In this document: in pieces, positions 42,936 through 52,254 of the stretch | Numbering within the stretch: position 1 is the stretch's first letter | Layout of the letters: every line of letters begins with the position of its first letter | Origin: Acidobacteriota bacterium | GTDB taxonomy: Bacteria > Acidobacteriota > Terriglobia > Acidiferrales > UBA7541 | Direction of reading: 5' to 3' | Assembly: GCA_013289715.1 (NCBI GenBank) | Contig: JABCZJ010000019.1 | Coordinates: 1-64,000, forward strand | Length of the DNA stretch: 64,000 bases | The notes under the pieces: model-generated | The model's input: the letters and a program-made list of their open reading frames with translations, nothing else | What the model was told of the DNA's origin: nothing | Databases searched by the model: none | Translations under genes and position numbers: made by a program

Positions 42936-45900
42936 CTAATCCGCGGTAACGTGGCCATCCGCAAGATCGGCATTCCTTTTTCCGGTCACTTTCCCAAAAT
43001 GGTCCTCCAGCCAGCGCTGGAACGTATCCATATATGTATAGAAGACCGGCGTCAGGTATAGCGTAACCATTTGCGAGAAGATCAGGCCGCCGACCACTGC
43101 CAGCCCCAGCGGGCGACGCGCATCCGCTCCCGCGCCGATACCGAAAGCGATGGGCACCGTGCCCATCAGCGCCGCCATGGTCGTCATCGTGATCGGGCGG
43201 AAGCGAATCAGGCAGCCCTCGTAGATCGCTTCCGCCGCCGTCTTGTGCCCGGTGCGTTCGCGTTCCACAGCAAAGTCCACCATCATGATCGCGTTTTTCT
43301 TCACGATCCCGATCAGCATGATGACACCTACGAATCCGTAGAGGTCCAGGCTCAGATGGAAAATCTGCAGCGTCAGGAGCGCGCCGAATGCTGCGGACGG
43401 CAGCCCCGAAAGAATCGTGATCGGATGAATGAAACTCTCGTACAGAATTCCCAGCACGATGTAAATCACCAGGACAGCCATCAGTAGTAGCAGGCCGAGG
43501 CCGGTGAGCGAAGCCTCGAACGCTTTCGCGGTTCCCTGAAATTGTGCCGTCACCGTGGGGGGCAGTTCTTCGCGCGCCAGCCTCTTCACGGAATCCACGG
43601 CGTCGCCGATGGCTGTGTCATTCGCTAAATTGAAAGATATCGTGACTGCCGGAAGCTGGCCGAAGTGATTCACGGTGAGCGGCCCCAGGCTGGACGTAAG
43701 ACGAGCCACTGCGCTCAACGGCACCAGCGTCCCGCTGCTCGAGCGGATATAGAGCATTGAAAGAGCCGCGGGATCTTTCTGGTATTTATCCTGCAGCTCC
43801 ATGATCACCCAGTATTCGTCGTTGGGTGCATAGATGGTGGAAACCTGCCGCTGGCCGTAGGCGGTATAGAGCGCATCTTCGATTTGTTCGGCGGTCACGC
43901 CCAGCGCTGAAGCTTTGTCGCGATCAATGTTGACGTTCACCTGCGGATTCGCGATCAGCAGGTCGCTCGTCACATCTTGCAAGCCTGCAAGCTTGGCCAT
44001 CTTCTGTTGAAACGCCGCCGATTCGCGGTAAAGCTCCTGTGTGTCCGGGCTTTGCAGCGTGAGCTGGTATTGGCTTTTGGTAAGTTCGCCGCCCACCTGG
44101 ATCGGCGGCAGGTTTTGCATGTAAGCGTTCATGCCGGTCACGGTTGCGAATTTCACGCTCAATTCGGCGATCACCTCATCAATCGTGGTGCGATGCGCAA
44201 AGAGCGGCGAGATCGCTCGCAGCGCGCTTCCCACGGCCGGAACCGTGCCGTACTTCGCCTGCCACGCCAGTATTGTTGGACTCGGGATCAGCGCGCGGTC
44301 GGGGCGGTCTTTCAGGTGCAGGAACATGATTCCCGAATTGCTCGACGAAAAGTCGCCCACGCCCGAAAAAAAATCCCGCACGTTAGGATCCGCTAGCGCG
44401 ATCTTGTTCAATTCCAGCTGGTGCGCCCGCATCGAATCAAACGAAATTCCCTGCTGCGCTTCTGTGGAAATGAAAATCTGGGAGCGGTCTTCCGGCGGCA
44501 GAAATCCCTTGGGTATCACCACAAATTGCCAGACAGTAACAATCAATATAACGCCGGAAACCGCCATCACGAACACACGGTGACGCAGCGACCACTGCAG
44601 CGAAACGTCGTAGTAGTGCAGCAGACGATCGAAAAATCGCTCCAGCGCCATATAAATGCTGCCGTGCTTCTGTTCGGCCACAGGGCGCAAAAATCGGCTG
44701 CATAGCATCGGCGTGAGGGTCAGGGAGACGAAGCCGGAAACCAGAATCGCTGTGATGATGACCACCGCAAACTCGTGCAACAGCCGCCCCATGATTCCGC
44801 CCATCAGAAACACAGGCAAGAACACGGCTGCCAGCGAAATCGTCATGGATAGAATCGTGAAACCAATCTCGCGCGACCCGCTCAGCGCGGCTTCCATCAC
44901 GCCCTCGCCCATTTCCATGTGGCGCACGATGTTTTCCAGCATCACGATGGCGTCGTCCACCACGAAGCCCACCGAAAGCGTCAGCGCCATCAGCGAAAGA
45001 TTATCAATCGTGTAGTTCAGCACATACATCACGCCGAACGTGCCGATGATGGACATCGGCAGCGCAAAACTGGGAATCAACGTGGCGGACAGATTTCGCA
45101 AGAACAGGAATATGACCAGGATCACCAGCGCAATGGCTAGAAACAGCGTGAATTTCACGTCCGCAACGGAATTGCGGATGGATTCCGAAGCGTCGTACAG
45201 CGTTTCCATCTGAATGGAAGGCGGGATGATCGCGCGAAACTGTGGCAGAAGTTGTTTTACTGCATCCACAACTTCCACGGTGTTTGTGCCGGGCTGACGC
45301 TCGATCGCGAGCACCACGGAATCCGTGTCGTTCCACCAATTCGCGACGCGATTGTTCTGCACGCTGTCGAGAACTTTGCCCACGTCTTCCAAACGCACCG
45401 GCGAGCCGTTGCGATACGCGATAATCAGCGGGCGATACACCGAGGCATGCGTCAGTTGCCCGTCGGCCTGTAGCGTAAACGCCCGATGGTCGCCGTACAA
45501 AGTTCCCACCGGCAGATTCACGTTGCCGTTCTGCACCGCGGTATGGACTTCGTCAATTCCGATTTGCCGCGTGGCCATCGCCTGCGGATCCAGTTGAATC
45601 CGCACCGAATATTTCTGCGAGCCATACACCTGCACCTGCGCCACGCCTTTCACCATCGAAATCCGCTGGCCCATCAGCGTTTCCGCATAGCGGTCCACGG
45701 TGTAGCCCGGCAGCGATTTCGAGCCCATCGCGACGTACAGGATGGGCTGGTCCGCAGGATTCACTTTGTTGTACGTCGGCGGCGTAGGCATGTTCGGCGG
45801 AAGCTGCGAAGAAGCGCGCGATATTGCCGCCTGCACGTCTTGCGCTGCGCCATCAATGTTGCGGCTGAGGTCGAATTGCAATGTGATCGAGGTTCCGCCG

Positions 45901-46160
45901 AGCGAGCTCGAGGAGGTCATCGAATCAATGCCGGCGATGGTGGAGAATTGCTTTTCGAGCGGAGTGGCGATCGCAGAAGCGACGGTGTCTGGACTCGCGC
46001 CCGGCAGTGAAGCGCCGACTTCAATCGTGGGATAGTCAACGTTAGGAAGTTCGCTCACCGCGAGCGCGCGGTAGCCGAGGATTCCGAACAGCAGAATCGC
46101 AAGCATGACCAGGGTGGTCATGACTGGCCGGCGAACAAATGGTTCGGCGATGCTGATCAT
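42936..46160 (-). CDS. RND-family multidrug efflux transporter (MdtB/MdtC-like)
   Basis: A 1074-residue inner-membrane transporter with the twelve-helix RND layout and two large periplasmic loops. NVDYPTIEVGASLPGASPDTVAS at the N-terminus is typical of the HAE1/MdtB-MdtC group. The proton-relay Asp pair is present in helix 4 (VGFVVDDAIVMLENI). A second half repeats the fold (VIYIVLGILYESFIHP; IGIVKKNAIMMVDFA). It pumps drugs or other amphiphiles with the adaptor encoded just upstream and an outer-membrane channel. No TolC-like gene is in the window. It follows the adaptor by 19 bp. Confidence 0.93.
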   Translation of the reverse strand: MISIAEPFVRRPVMTTLVMLAILLFGILGYRALAVSELPNVDYPTIEVGASLPGASPDTVASAIATPLEKQFSTIAGIDSMTSSSSLGGTSITLQFDLSRNIDGAAQDVQAAISRASSQLPPNMPTPPTYNKVNPADQPILYVAMGSKSLPGYTVDRYAETLMGQRISMVKGVAQVQVYGSQKYSVRIQLDPQAMATRQIGIDEVHTAVQNGNVNLPVGTLYGDHRAFTLQADGQLTHASVYRPLIIAYRNGSPVRLEDVGKVLDSVQNNRVANWWNDTDSVVLAIERQPGTNTVEVVDAVKQLLPQFRAIIPPSIQMETLYDASESIRNSVADVKFTLFLAIALVILVIFLFLRNLSATLIPSFALPMSIIGTFGVMYVLNYTIDNLSLMALTLSVGFVVDDAIVMLENIVRHMEMGEGVMEAALSGSREIGFTILSMTISLAAVFLPVFLMGGIMGRLLHEFAVVIITAILVSGFVSLTLTPMLCSRFLRPVAEQKHGSIYMALERFFDRLLHYYDVSLQWSLRHRVFVMAVSGVILIVTVWQFVVIPKGFLPPEDRSQIFISTEAQQGISFDSMRAHQLELNKIALADPNVRDFFSGVGDFSSSNSGIMFLHLKDRPDRALIPSPTILAWQAKYGTVPAVGSALRAISPLFAHRTTIDEVIAELSVKFATVTGMNAYMQNLPPIQVGGELTKSQYQLTLQSPDTQELYRESAAFQQKMAKLAGLQDVTSDLLIANPQVNVNIDRDKASALGVTAEQIEDALYTAYGQRQVSTIYAPNDEYWVIMELQDKYQKDPAALSMLYIRSSSGTLVPLSAVARLTSSLGPLTVNHFGQLPAVTISFNLANDTAIGDAVDSVKRLAREELPPTVTAQFQGTAKAFEASLTGLGLLLLMAVLVIYIVLGILYESFIHPITILSGLPSAAFGALLTLQIFHLSLDLYGFVGVIMLIGIVKKNAIMMVDFAVERERTGHKTAAEAIYEGCLIRFRPITMTTMAALMGTVPIAFGIGAGADARRPLGLAVVGGLIFSQMVTLYLTPVFYTYMDTFQRWLEDHFGKVTGKRNADLADGHVTAD

Positions 46161-46179
46161 CTTTGTGCGGTGAACCTCT

Positions 46180-47310
46180 CTAGCTTCCCGCGCTAGCCGC
46201 TTTTACTTGTACTTTGATTCCCGGAATCAGGCGCAACTGCCCGTCGGTGACGACCGTATCTCCGGGCGCGACCCCGCTCGCAATCACCGATTCGCCTTCT
46301 AATTGCCTCGCCACTTTTACCGGGCGCGATTCCACCGTCTGATCCGCTTTCACGACAAAAATAAAATCACCAGACTGGCCCGCTTGCACCGCCTGCGACG
46401 GAACCACGATAGCTTTTTCTTCTTCCGCGAGGCGCAAGGACACCGTGGAAAACTGCCCCGGCCACAAACGATGATCCTCGTTCGGAAAAGTTCCCTTCAG
46501 TTTGATCGTTCCAGTGGTGTTGTCCACGTTGTTGTCCACGAACGTTAGATAGCCCACTTCGGAGACCGTTTCGCCGTAAGGCGTTGCTTCGATCTGCAGA
46601 CGCCCGCCTCCCATATACTTTTTCACGACGCCCAAATATTGTTCGGGCACGGAGAAATCCACGAAGATGGGCGAAATCTGGTTGATCACCACCAGAATCG
46701 GAACGTCGTTCTCTTTCACCAGGTTTCCGGGATACACCTGCAACGCTCCGGTGCGCCCGTCAGTCGGTGAATAAATCGTGCAGTACTGCAGCTGCAGCTT
46801 GGACGATTGCACCGCGGCCTGGTCGGCGTGAACCAACGCTTCTTGCGCGTCCGCGGTGGCTTTCATCTGGTCGTACTGTTCTTTGGGCGCGACGCCCGCG
46901 TCGTAAAGCTTTTGGTAGCGCGCGGATTGCACCTGATTGAGTTCCGCCTGCGCTTGGTCGCGCGCGAGGTTCGCTTCGGACTGCGCGAGCGCCGACTGAA
47001 ACGGCCTGGCATCAAGCGTGAAAAGCAGGTCACCTTTGCTGACGAAGTCGCCCTGCTTGAAATGCACCTGCTCCAGGATGGCGTTTACCTGGCTCTTGAT
47101 TGAAACCGTCGAGTAGGCTTCCGCGGTGCCGATTGCCGTGAGATTGATCGGAACGGTTTTCTGTACCGCTTTCGCTACCGTCACCGGAACCGCGAGATTC
47201 GGCGCGGTTTCCGCGGTCTTGGTGCTGCAGGCGGAGAGGCAGAGCAGGATCGCTGGCAGAACCGCCGTGAGCGCGGCGCGCATGAAAACCCTTTGGAGTC
47301 GTTGCGTCAT
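46180..47310 (-). CDS. RND efflux membrane-fusion lipoprotein
   Basis: A 376-residue periplasmic adaptor. The signal peptide ends in a lipobox (CLSACS), so it should be lipid-anchored. It then has the biotinyl-lipoyl-like halves (VSIKSQVNAILEQVHFKQGDFVSKGD; GRTGALQVYPGNLV), a central alpha-hairpin (ARDQAQAELNQVQSARYQKLYDAG), and the beta-barrel and proximal domains with PSQAVQAGQSGDFIFVV. It links the RND transporter to an outer-membrane channel. The RND gene follows directly. ATG 47283 is an alternative start. Confidence 0.92.
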   Translation of the reverse strand: MTQRLQRVFMRAALTAVLPAILLCLSACSTKTAETAPNLAVPVTVAKAVQKTVPINLTAIGTAEAYSTVSIKSQVNAILEQVHFKQGDFVSKGDLLFTLDARPFQSALAQSEANLARDQAQAELNQVQSARYQKLYDAGVAPKEQYDQMKATADAQEALVHADQAAVQSSKLQLQYCTIYSPTDGRTGALQVYPGNLVKENDVPILVVINQISPIFVDFSVPEQYLGVVKKYMGGGRLQIEATPYGETVSEVGYLTFVDNNVDNTTGTIKLKGTFPNEDHRLWPGQFSTVSLRLAEEEKAIVVPSQAVQAGQSGDFIFVVKADQTVESRPVKVARQLEGESVIASGVAPGDTVVTDGQLRLIPGIKVQVKAASAGS

Positions 47311-47558
47311 GGTTCGTTTGGGTGGCTGCGAAAAGTTTCGGTTATCCGCTTGCCCAGCACGATCGGGACACGAGCTGCGGTCGATTTCCGGGCGCGATTT
47401 CCATCTATTTTACAACCTGTCGCGCAGATTGGGCCAAGATTCTGCGTTGCAGCCGCAGGCGATTCGATTTCACATCCACTTGCGGTATTTACGTACACCC
47501 CGGCAACCTTTTAGACGTAAGACAACGCGGAAGGCTTCATGAAAAATTAGGCGCGGGG

Positions 47559-48287
47559 TCAGACGGCGGCGGCTTGGTCGAGGAACCACAGCACGCGGCC
47601 ATTGGCCGGGCGGATACGTCCGGCTGGGTATGTGCTGGGACGACCGTCCGGCTCGGCGCGCAAGGCGGAGAGAATTGGACGCTTGTTTTCCCCGGCTACC
47701 AGGAAATACGTGTTTCGGCTGGAGTTCAGCACTGGAAGCGTGAACGTCAAGCGGTTCGGCGGCACGGCGGCGACTTGAACGGGTACCACCCAGCGTTTCT
47801 TTTCTTCCAGTGCAGAGGAATCCGGGAACAGCGAAGCCGTGTGGCCTTCGGGACCCAGGCCCAGCAGAGTGACGTCGAATGCGGGCGCGGAGGAGCCGAA
47901 AAATTTCCGCAATTCCTGGTCGTAGGCTTCGGCGGCTTGTTCGGGCGTCGGCAAACTCGTGGGAGCGGCATGAACGTTGGCGGTGGGAATCGGCACGTGC
48001 GATAGCAGGGCCTCGCGGGTCATGCGGTAGTTGCTGAGCGGGTCGCCCGGCGGAACATAACGCTCGTCACCCCAAAAGAGGTGCACGCGATTCCAGTCCG
48101 TTTCGTCGCGATATTTTTCGTTGGCGGCCCAGAGCGCATACATTTTTTCGGGAGTGTGGCCGCCGGAAAGAGCGATGGCGCAGCGGCCGCGCTGGGCGAT
48201 GGCCTCGCGTAGATCGCTGAGCAATTCCTCGAGAGCGGCGCGGCTGAGCGTATCAATATTTGGAAATATGCGAGTGTCGAGTTTCAT
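47559..48287 (-). CDS. pgl: 6-phosphogluconolactonase
   Basis: A 242-residue DevB-type lactonase of the oxidative pentose-phosphate pathway, hydrolysing 6-phosphogluconolactone. Conserved elements: ALSGGHTPEKMY (phosphate loop), VHLFWGDERYVPPGDPLSNYRMT, and the active-site motif LLGLGPEGHTASLFPDSSAL. Length is typical. No zwf or gnd is adjacent. It sits alone between the efflux adaptor and the HAD gene, which starts just upstream on the same strand. Confidence 0.92.
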   Translation of the reverse strand: MKLDTRIFPNIDTLSRAALEELLSDLREAIAQRGRCAIALSGGHTPEKMYALWAANEKYRDETDWNRVHLFWGDERYVPPGDPLSNYRMTREALLSHVPIPTANVHAAPTSLPTPEQAAEAYDQELRKFFGSSAPAFDVTLLGLGPEGHTASLFPDSSALEEKKRWVVPVQVAAVPPNRLTFTLPVLNSSRNTYFLVAGENKRPILSALRAEPDGRPSTYPAGRIRPANGRVLWFLDQAAAV

Positions 48288-48344
48288 TTTACTCTGCGCC
48301 TCATTTTACATTTGCCACAGCTTTTCGTATTTTGTGCTGCGAAA

Positions 48345-48965
48345 TTATTTTGCCGCTCCGCTGATTCCCAGTTGCACCAAATCCGTGCGCAGCTGGTCAA
48401 CGTTCTGAAATTGAATCGTGTGCATTCCCAGTTCGCGCGCTAATTCCAGGTTCAGGCCACGATCGTCTATGAAAACGCACTCTTGTGGTTCGCGTTGCGA
48501 AATTTTCAGTGCCAGTCTGTAGATTTGTTCTTCCGGCTTGCGCACACCCAGATAGCAGGAGCTGAAAAATGCCTGGAAATACTGGCGCAGGCTAAATTTG
48601 TGAACCCGATATTCATTGATCTCGAGCGATTCATTGTTGAGCGAAGCCATCAAATAGCTGCGCGGCTGCACCAGCGTAGCCAGAAATTCCAAGGACGGTG
48701 CGAACGGCTGGGATTGTTCGAACATAAACTGCTTGAAATCGTCCGGGGTGAAGGCGCGTTCGCGGTAAAAAATGGTGCGGCGCAGATATTCATCGAGCGT
48801 GGCGCGGCCGGTCTCGAACGCGTTCAGCATGAGCTCGTGGCGGTCTTCGAAATCGGCCCAATCCAAGTGAAACTTTTCGACGGCGGCGCGGCGTGAATTG
48901 CGATCCCAACCGTTGGTGAGAATTACGCCACCGTTGTCCCAGAACAACGCGCCAATTTCCGTCAT
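48345..48965 (-). CDS. HAD-superfamily hydrolase
   Basis: A 206-residue HAD phosphatase-like protein. Motif I reads LFWDNGGVIL, with the nucleophile Asp but Asn-Gly where other families have Asp-x-Thr, as in the YihX/epoxide-hydrolase-like subgroup. Motif II is LMASLNNES, motif III RKPEEQIY with the conserved Lys, and motif IV CVFIDDRGLNLELARELG. The helical cap follows motif I. The substrate, probably a sugar phosphate, is unknown. It ends 57 bp before pgl on the same strand; transcriptional linkage is possible. Confidence 0.85.
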   Translation of the reverse strand: MTEIGALFWDNGGVILTNGWDRNSRRAAVEKFHLDWADFEDRHELMLNAFETGRATLDEYLRRTIFYRERAFTPDDFKQFMFEQSQPFAPSLEFLATLVQPRSYLMASLNNESLEINEYRVHKFSLRQYFQAFFSSCYLGVRKPEEQIYRLALKISQREPQECVFIDDRGLNLELARELGMHTIQFQNVDQLRTDLVQLGISGAAK

Positions 48966-49140
48966 GCTTCCCTCAGGCCGCTATGGATCAAGCGGGATGG
49001 CTCGCGGCTGACCAGCGGGACTATTATCTCTTCGAATGCCCGCGCGCCGAAAGTAATTTATCATCGCGCCGAATTCGCACCCGTGGGCAGAGCCTTTTGT
49101 CGTAGCATCCTTCTGCAAAGCACTCGGAACTACGGATGGC

Positions 49141-49698
49141 ATGGGCACGCGCCGCAAAAAAACGCAACCAACAGTTTTCACGATCGGGCATTCCACCCGG
49201 CCGCTCGAGGAATTCATCGAGATTCTGAAGGCGCATGGCGTACAACGCGTTGTGGACGTTCGCAGCGTGCCTCGTTCCCGCCACAATCCGCAATTTAATC
49301 GAGAATCGCTCGCCCGGCATTTGCGCGCGGCTCGCATCGGGTACGTTCATCTAAAGAAACTCGGCGGGTTGCGCCATGCCAAAGCGGATTCGAAAAATCT
49401 GGGCTGGCACAACGCCAGCTTCCGCGGTTTTGCCGATTATATGCAGACCGCGGATTTTCAGGTCGGCCTGGCGCGGCTGGAAAAGCTGGCGGCGACGAAG
49501 CCGTCGGCAGTAATGTGCGCGGAAGCCGTGCCTTGGCGCTGTCACCGCTCGCTGATTGCCGACGCTCTGCTGTTGCGCCAGTTCCCCGTCGAAGACATCA
49601 TGACCGCCGCACGGGCTCAGGCTCACAAACTTACACCGTTTGCGCGCGTGCGCGGATTGCAGATTACCTATCCAACCGACGAACGCGTGAAGAGATGA
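49141..49698 (+). CDS. DUF488 protein
   Basis: A 185-residue member of the DUF488 family. Typical features are TIGHSTRPLEEFIEIL, VVDVRSVPRSRHNPQFN, LGGLRHAK and the Cys-containing VMCAEAVPWRCHRSLIADAL. The family resembles a Rossmann-like fold with conserved Arg and Cys residues but has no established activity. The start ATG is followed by a short basic tail (GTRRKKTQ). It is divergent from the HAD gene by 175 bp. Confidence 0.9.
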   Translation: MGTRRKKTQPTVFTIGHSTRPLEEFIEILKAHGVQRVVDVRSVPRSRHNPQFNRESLARHLRAARIGYVHLKKLGGLRHAKADSKNLGWHNASFRGFADYMQTADFQVGLARLEKLAATKPSAVMCAEAVPWRCHRSLIADALLLRQFPVEDIMTAARAQAHKLTPFARVRGLQITYPTDERVKR

Positions 49699-49735
49699 GA
49701 TGGTGCGTGCGGCGACCGCGTAGCAGGGCGCGTCG

Positions 49736-51346
49736 TTAGTGGAGTGAGGGCGCGGCTACGCCTTTGGGTGGTCGCTTCATGATGAAGCACAGCGGCGCCA
49801 GGCACGCGACGATGATCGCCAAACCCGAGACGACATCAGTGTAGGCGAGCGTCGCGGCTTGCTGTTGGAGCAATGCGGCGGCGCGGGCATAGGCTTGGTG
49901 CGCGGCGTCCGACGGGCTGAGGCCTTGGCTGCGGAGCGTGGCGGTGAGGCCGTCAATCATTTGGCGGAAGCGCGGGTTGCCTTCACTCATGTGGCCGGAT
50001 AGATAAGTTTGGCGCTGCTGCGTGCCGCGAGTGATAAACGTGGCAAGCAGCGCGATGCCGATGCTGCCCCCGATGTTGCGAATGAAGCTGATCATGCTGG
50101 AGATTTGATTATTTTTTTCGGGCGGGACGTCCACGTAGGAAAGCATGTTCGATGGAACGAAGATGAAGGCCAGGCCGGCGACCTGATAGACGCGGAGCAT
50201 GGCGGCGGTGCGGAAGTCCATGCCGAGGCTGAGGTGGGTCGTCATGTAATAGAGCGCGGCGGCGGTGGTAGCAAAGCCGACAGACATGAGGAGGCGCTGG
50301 TCCATTTTCGAGACGAGAAAGCCGGAGAGCGGCATCATGAGCATCATGATGAAACCGCCGCCGGCGAGGGCTTCTCCGGCGCTGACGGCGGAGTAGCCCA
50401 TGAGTAGCTGCAGATATTGCGGGATCAAGACCGTGGTGCCGTACAAAACGGCCCCAAGAACGAACATGAAGAACATCGCCGTTGCGAAATTGCGTTTCTT
50501 GAGAAGCGTGAGTTCGACGATGGGATGCTCATGCCGCCATTCCCAGATGACCCAGGTCACAAGCAGGATGATTGATGCTGCCAGTAGTGCGGTGATCCAG
50601 TGCGAGGAAAACCAATCGGCTTCCTGGCCTTTGTCGAGGACCAGTTGCAGGCTGCCGATGCCGAGCGCGACGAGGCCGAGCCCCATGTAGTCAACGCGAA
50701 TGCCCTTGCGGCGTTCTTTTTCTATTTTCAGGTACGGCGGGTCTTCTACCAGGCGATGGGTGAGATATAGAGAGATCAGGCTTATCGGAACGTTGATGTA
50801 AAAAATCCAGCGCCAGCTGTAGTTGTCGGTAATCCATCCGCCGATTGTGGGGCCGATCGCGGGCGCGACCACCACCGCCATTCCGTACACAGCAAAGGCC
50901 ATGCCGCGTTTCGAGAGGGAGAAGGTGTCGGCGAGAATGGCTTGTTCGCTGGGCTGGAGGCCTCCGCCGCCGGCACCTTGCAGCACACGGAAGAAAATCA
51001 GCATGCCGAGACTGGGCGCAAGGCCGCAGAGGAAACTGCTCGCGGCGAAAAGCGCGACGCAGGACATGTAGAAGCGTTTGCGGCCCATGCGCGTGGCGAG
51101 CCAAGCGCTGATGGGCAGGATAATTGCGTTCGAAACCAGGTAGCTGGTCAGGACCCATGTGGATTCGTCGGAACTGGCGCCCAGAGAGCCAGCGATATGT
51201 GGCAGCGCGACGTTAGCGATAGAAGTATCGAGAACTTCCATGAAGGTGGCGAGGGTCACCGTCAAGGCGATGAGCCACGGATTGTGGCGAGGACGCCAGG
51301 CTGCGATGTCGAAGGATGAGTCAGCGGTTAAGCTGGCAGTGGCCAC
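49736..51346 (-). CDS. DHA2-family (EmrB/QacA-type) drug exporter
   Basis: A 536-residue major-facilitator protein with about 14 hydrophobic segments. It shows the EmrB-type N-terminal motif LDTSIANVALPHIAGSLGAS, the loop LATRMGRKRFYMSCVALFAASSFLCGLAP (motif A) and motif C-like GPTIGGWITDNYSWRWIFYINVP. It probably exports hydrophobic drugs by proton antiport. It is divergent from a TetR regulator with a perfect palindrome in the 92-bp gap. No EmrA adaptor is adjacent. Confidence 0.92.
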   Translation of the reverse strand: MATASLTADSSFDIAAWRPRHNPWLIALTVTLATFMEVLDTSIANVALPHIAGSLGASSDESTWVLTSYLVSNAIILPISAWLATRMGRKRFYMSCVALFAASSFLCGLAPSLGMLIFFRVLQGAGGGGLQPSEQAILADTFSLSKRGMAFAVYGMAVVVAPAIGPTIGGWITDNYSWRWIFYINVPISLISLYLTHRLVEDPPYLKIEKERRKGIRVDYMGLGLVALGIGSLQLVLDKGQEADWFSSHWITALLAASIILLVTWVIWEWRHEHPIVELTLLKKRNFATAMFFMFVLGAVLYGTTVLIPQYLQLLMGYSAVSAGEALAGGGFIMMLMMPLSGFLVSKMDQRLLMSVGFATTAAALYYMTTHLSLGMDFRTAAMLRVYQVAGLAFIFVPSNMLSYVDVPPEKNNQISSMISFIRNIGGSIGIALLATFITRGTQQRQTYLSGHMSEGNPRFRQMIDGLTATLRSQGLSPSDAAHQAYARAAALLQQQAATLAYTDVVSGLAIIVACLAPLCFIMKRPPKGVAAPSLH

Positions 51347-51383
51347 GAATCACCTTTGCTGGCGCGTGTGGATGACCTAGTAT

Positions 51384-51397
51384 ATACATGCATGTAT
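51384..51397. promoter_or_regulatory. Palindromic operator between exporter and TetR gene
   Basis: ATACATGCATGTAT is a perfect 14-bp palindrome in the 92-bp divergent gap, flanked by further ATATA/GTAT sequence on either side. Its position and symmetry suit a TetR-type dimer repressing both genes. No experiment is implied. Confidence 0.7.
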
Positions 51398-51438
51398 GTA
51401 TCTTGTAAAGGACTGCGAAATGTGAGAGAAACCGAACC

Positions 51439-52101
51439 ATGAACACCTCTTCGATTGTCACATCTGGCCGCCGTAAGAAAGCTGCCCCTACGTCGCCGTC
51501 CCGGCAGCAGGCGCGTACCGCGGCTACGCGGCGAAAGCTATTGCTCGCAGCGGAACAGACATTTGCGCACGATGGGTATGAGGCGGCACGATTGGAAGAT
51601 ATTGCAGCGCGGGCGGGATATACGCGTGGGGCGTTCTACGCCAACTTTGACAGTAAGGAAGATATTTTTTTCGCGCTGCTGGAACAGTGGGTGGCGCAGC
51701 GGATCTCCGAAGTGAACGAACTACTGCGGCGGCACGAAAATCCGCAGCAGCGTTTGCGCGCGCTGCGCGAACACTACGCGCAGATTGCGAAGGACCGGCG
51801 GCTGGCCCTGCTATCGCTTGAATTCAAACTTTTCGCGGTGCGCCATCCGGAAGCTCACGCACGATTGCGGGCGCGGCAGAGAGGGTTGCGTTCTTGCGGC
51901 GGGGATATTCTGCGTCGGGTGATGAAATCACTCGGGCGGTCTTTGCCGATATCGAGCGCGGCCGCAGCCACTGCTTTGGGCGCGTTTTCACATGCGATGT
52001 TGCTTGAGCATTTGGTGGATTCCAGTTCGCTGTCGGATGCGGAGATTCGCCATCTCTTGGGATTATTTTTTGACGCCGTGGTGGCAAGCCAGAAGCAGTA
52101 A
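51439..52101 (+). CDS. TetR-family transcriptional regulator
   Basis: A 220-residue regulator. Residues ~30-80 carry the TetR helix-turn-helix (RKLLLAAEQTFAHDGYEAARLEDIAARAGYTRGAFYANFDSKEDIF in outline), after a basic ~25-residue extension. The C-terminal ligand domain is helical with no family signature. Divergence from the EmrB-type exporter and the palindrome between them suggest it represses both until a pump substrate binds. Confidence 0.9.
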   Translation: MNTSSIVTSGRRKKAAPTSPSRQQARTAATRRKLLLAAEQTFAHDGYEAARLEDIAARAGYTRGAFYANFDSKEDIFFALLEQWVAQRISEVNELLRRHENPQQRLRALREHYAQIAKDRRLALLSLEFKLFAVRHPEAHARLRARQRGLRSCGGDILRRVMKSLGRSLPISSAAAATALGAFSHAMLLEHLVDSSSLSDAEIRHLLGLFFDAVVASQKQ

Positions 52102-52254
52102 GCAGACAACGCCAGACTCTGCCCGGTTCGATGAATCCCTCCACGTACCCTTCGATCTCGCGGGTCGGCATTTCGGGATGAATCGCGCCGCAACGCGATC
52201 CACGGATTCAAAAGCAATTCCAAAAGCAGATTCAACCGCGCCAGTGCGTAGCGC

